A program made the position numbers and the translations under genes. Shown in pieces: positions 22,353 through 23,179 of a DNA stretch of 23,179 nucleotides; position 1 is the stretch's first letter, and each line of letters opens with the position of its first letter. Source of the DNA: SIG299 sp964632165 (GTDB taxonomy: Bacteria > Bacillota > Clostridia > Lachnospirales > Lachnospiraceae); assembly GCA_964632165.1 (NCBI GenBank), contig CAZWCZ010000030.1:1-23179 (forward strand), in the 5' to 3' direction. The notes beneath the pieces were generated by a model. The model was not told the origin of the DNA. It did no database searches and saw only the letters and a list, made by a program, of their open reading frames with translations.

Positions 22353-22436
22353 TGGGCAGGATTGGACTTGAACCAATAGAACCCGAAGGCACCAGATTTA
22401 CAGTCTGGCCCGCTACCAATTACGGTTTACCTACCC
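22353..22436 (-). tRNA. tRNA-Tyr (GTA)
   Basis: 84 nt. Acceptor GGGTAGG / CCTGCCC with discriminator A, D-stem CCG/CGG, anticodon arm CCAGA CTGTAAA TCTGG with anticodon GTA, a class II variable arm (GCC TTCG GGT), and T-arm ATTGG TTCAAGT CCAAT. CCA is not encoded. The body looks unlike a housekeeping clostridial tRNA-Tyr, as in phage or mobile tRNA groups. It lies between the two broken tRNAs. Confidence 0.8.
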
Positions 22437-23179
22437 ATATGTGACCAGGGGGAATCGAACCCCCCATGAGCAGAGCCACAATCTGCCAAGAATAATTTCT
22501 GCAATCATTTCACGGTTTCTTTTCGCAAACTGCTGGCAGATTTCTACGTCAGCCAAGTAGTCCTCAAAATATTTTCCGTGGAGATAACACAAATCTTCCG
22601 GCATTGATGTAGGTCCATTTGCCTTTTTCCATGCAATTTCTTTCAGTGCAGCCTGGATTTCACTTCGTCTGCCCTGCTCCTTGTAGGTACGGATGATTTC
22701 ATCTCTCTGCTCAAAGTAGTCTTCCATGCCACGGTTCAAATCCACCGCAAGTCTCTGATAGATTTCTGCCACCTGTTTACCAAGGTTACGGCTACCGGTA
22801 TGAATAACAAGATACTTTGTACCATCTGCAGCCTTATCCACTTCGATGAAGTGATTACCGCCTCCCAGGGTTCCTAAGCTTCTCTCTAATCTTTTACTGT
22901 CCTTCAGTTCCCTGAAACAACGAAGCTGCTGTAAATCAAAATGCTCTTGTCTGCCTTGCCATACATTCATTCCCGAAGGAACAAAATGACATGCCTCATC
23001 CAGTTTCTCAAAATCTATCTCGATATTGCCAAGGTTCACCGTATACATGCCGCATCCGATATCGACGCCTACTATGTTTGGTACTGCCTTGTCAATAACC
23101 GTCATAGTGGTTCCGATGGTGCAACCTTTACCGGCATGAACGTCCGGCATAATTCTAACCTTGGAACCGGCAGTAAATT
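22431..23179 (-). CDS. rtcB: RNA-splicing ligase RtcB, N-terminus beyond right edge and C-terminus lost
   Basis: The frame enters from the right edge (FTAGSKVRIMPDVHAGKG) and is clearly RtcB up to about 22490 (RNREMIAEIIL). It then reads through a half tRNA-His to a stop at 22431-22433. Visible active-site elements are GVDIGCG (the Asp and Cys metal ligands), GGGNHFIEV and VIHTGSRNLG (two metal-binding His). The C-terminal 40 percent is missing. That includes the region with the His that takes GMP (PHGAGR in homologues) and a further metal-binding His. RtcB joins 3'-phosphate or 2',3'-cyclic-phosphate to 5'-OH ends using GTP; this version should not form the GMP-enzyme. The truncation could be recent. 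Confidence 0.85.
   Translation of the reverse strand, partial: FTAGSKVRIMPDVHAGKGCTIGTTMTVIDKAVPNIVGVDIGCGMYTVNLGNIEIDFEKLDEACHFVPSGMNVWQGRQEHFDLQQLRCFRELKDSKRLERSLGTLGGGNHFIEVDKAADGTKYLVIHTGSRNLGKQVAEIYQRLAVDLNRGMEDYFEQRDEIIRTYKEQGRRSEIQAALKEIAWKKANGPTSMPEDLCYLHGKYFEDYLADVEICQQFAKRNREMIAEIILGRLWLCSWGVRFPLVTYG
22441..22487 (-). tRNA. tRNA-His 3' half (anticodon GTG), 5' half missing
   Basis: 47 nt: anticodon arm GCAGA TTGTGGC TCTGC (anticodon GTG), T-arm GGGGG TTCGATT CCCCC and the acceptor 3' strand TGGTCAC. The matching 5' acceptor strand GTGACCA and the D-arm are not present; directly upstream is rtcB coding sequence. It is a partial gene joined to the truncated rtcB. Confidence 0.65.

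Noticed and set aside
22165..22419. Minus-strand 84-codon frame
   Set aside because: It runs through the tRNA-Tyr and tRNA-Ser-like genes and the terminator.
1..23179. CRISPR array, rRNA genes, insertion-sequence ends or transposase
   Set aside because: No regularly spaced repeats, no rRNA-like sequence and no transposase motifs were seen; the only recombinase is the one at 5448-6278.

Overview
The window looks like a chromosomal segment of a Gram-positive anaerobe of the Clostridia, most likely Lachnospiraceae. The grounds are AT-leaning low-to-moderate GC sequence, strong AGGAGG-type ribosome binding sites, a CIRCE heat-shock operator, a T-box leader, and rubrerythrin and desulfoferrodoxin remnants. 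Apart from brnQ and two gene remnants, everything is on the minus strand.

Left block (1-6278): a tubulin/FtsZ-like protein (runs off the left edge) lies behind a large secreted or membrane-anchored von Willebrand A protein, forming a two-gene operon. Upstream is a 325-bp segment (5120-5444) bounded by perfect 23-bp inverted repeats. It is followed three bases later by the end of a tyrosine recombinase gene. The segment carries a promoter on the plus strand, which points away from the operon, plus a bidirectional terminator. It reads as an invertible promoter caught in the OFF orientation, so the VWA/tubulin-like module is probably phase variable. This is the most interesting system in the window.

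Middle block (6279-13388): ordinary metabolic genes (PnuC-type transporter with an attenuator-like leader, MGMT-like protein, SGNH hydrolase, zinc alcohol dehydrogenase, BrnQ controlled by a T-box, Hsp20 under CIRCE) mixed with clear gene remnants. The remnants are a rubrerythrin C-terminus, a desulfoferrodoxin N-terminus, a frameshifted ArsC/Spx-like gene, a frameshifted TetR C-terminus and a truncated membrane protein.

Defence-like block (13450-16770): a toxin-antitoxin pair whose antitoxin has an MqsA-like zinc finger and HTH plus a SocA/Panacea domain, a DUF4143 ATPase C-terminal remnant, and a Fic AMPylase-type protein with its own promoter and inverted-repeat operator.

Right block (16804-23179): an eroded RNA-repair island on the minus strand. 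Read in the direction of transcription it holds RtcB (cut off at its C-terminus by a half tRNA-His), tRNA-Tyr, a defective tRNA-Ser-like gene, a polymerase-beta-type nucleotidyltransferase (RlaP-like), a small XRE regulator, an unknown protein, a metallophosphoesterase, the stub of a second phosphoesterase, a DRB0094-type RNA ligase, a second XRE regulator, a DIP1984-like coiled-coil protein, a structured-RNA candidate and a chimeric DUF2828 remnant. End healing (phosphoesterase, nucleotidyltransferase) and sealing (RNA ligase, RtcB) would act together on damaged tRNA-like substrates. The broken RtcB and tRNAs suggest that this copy is partly decayed.
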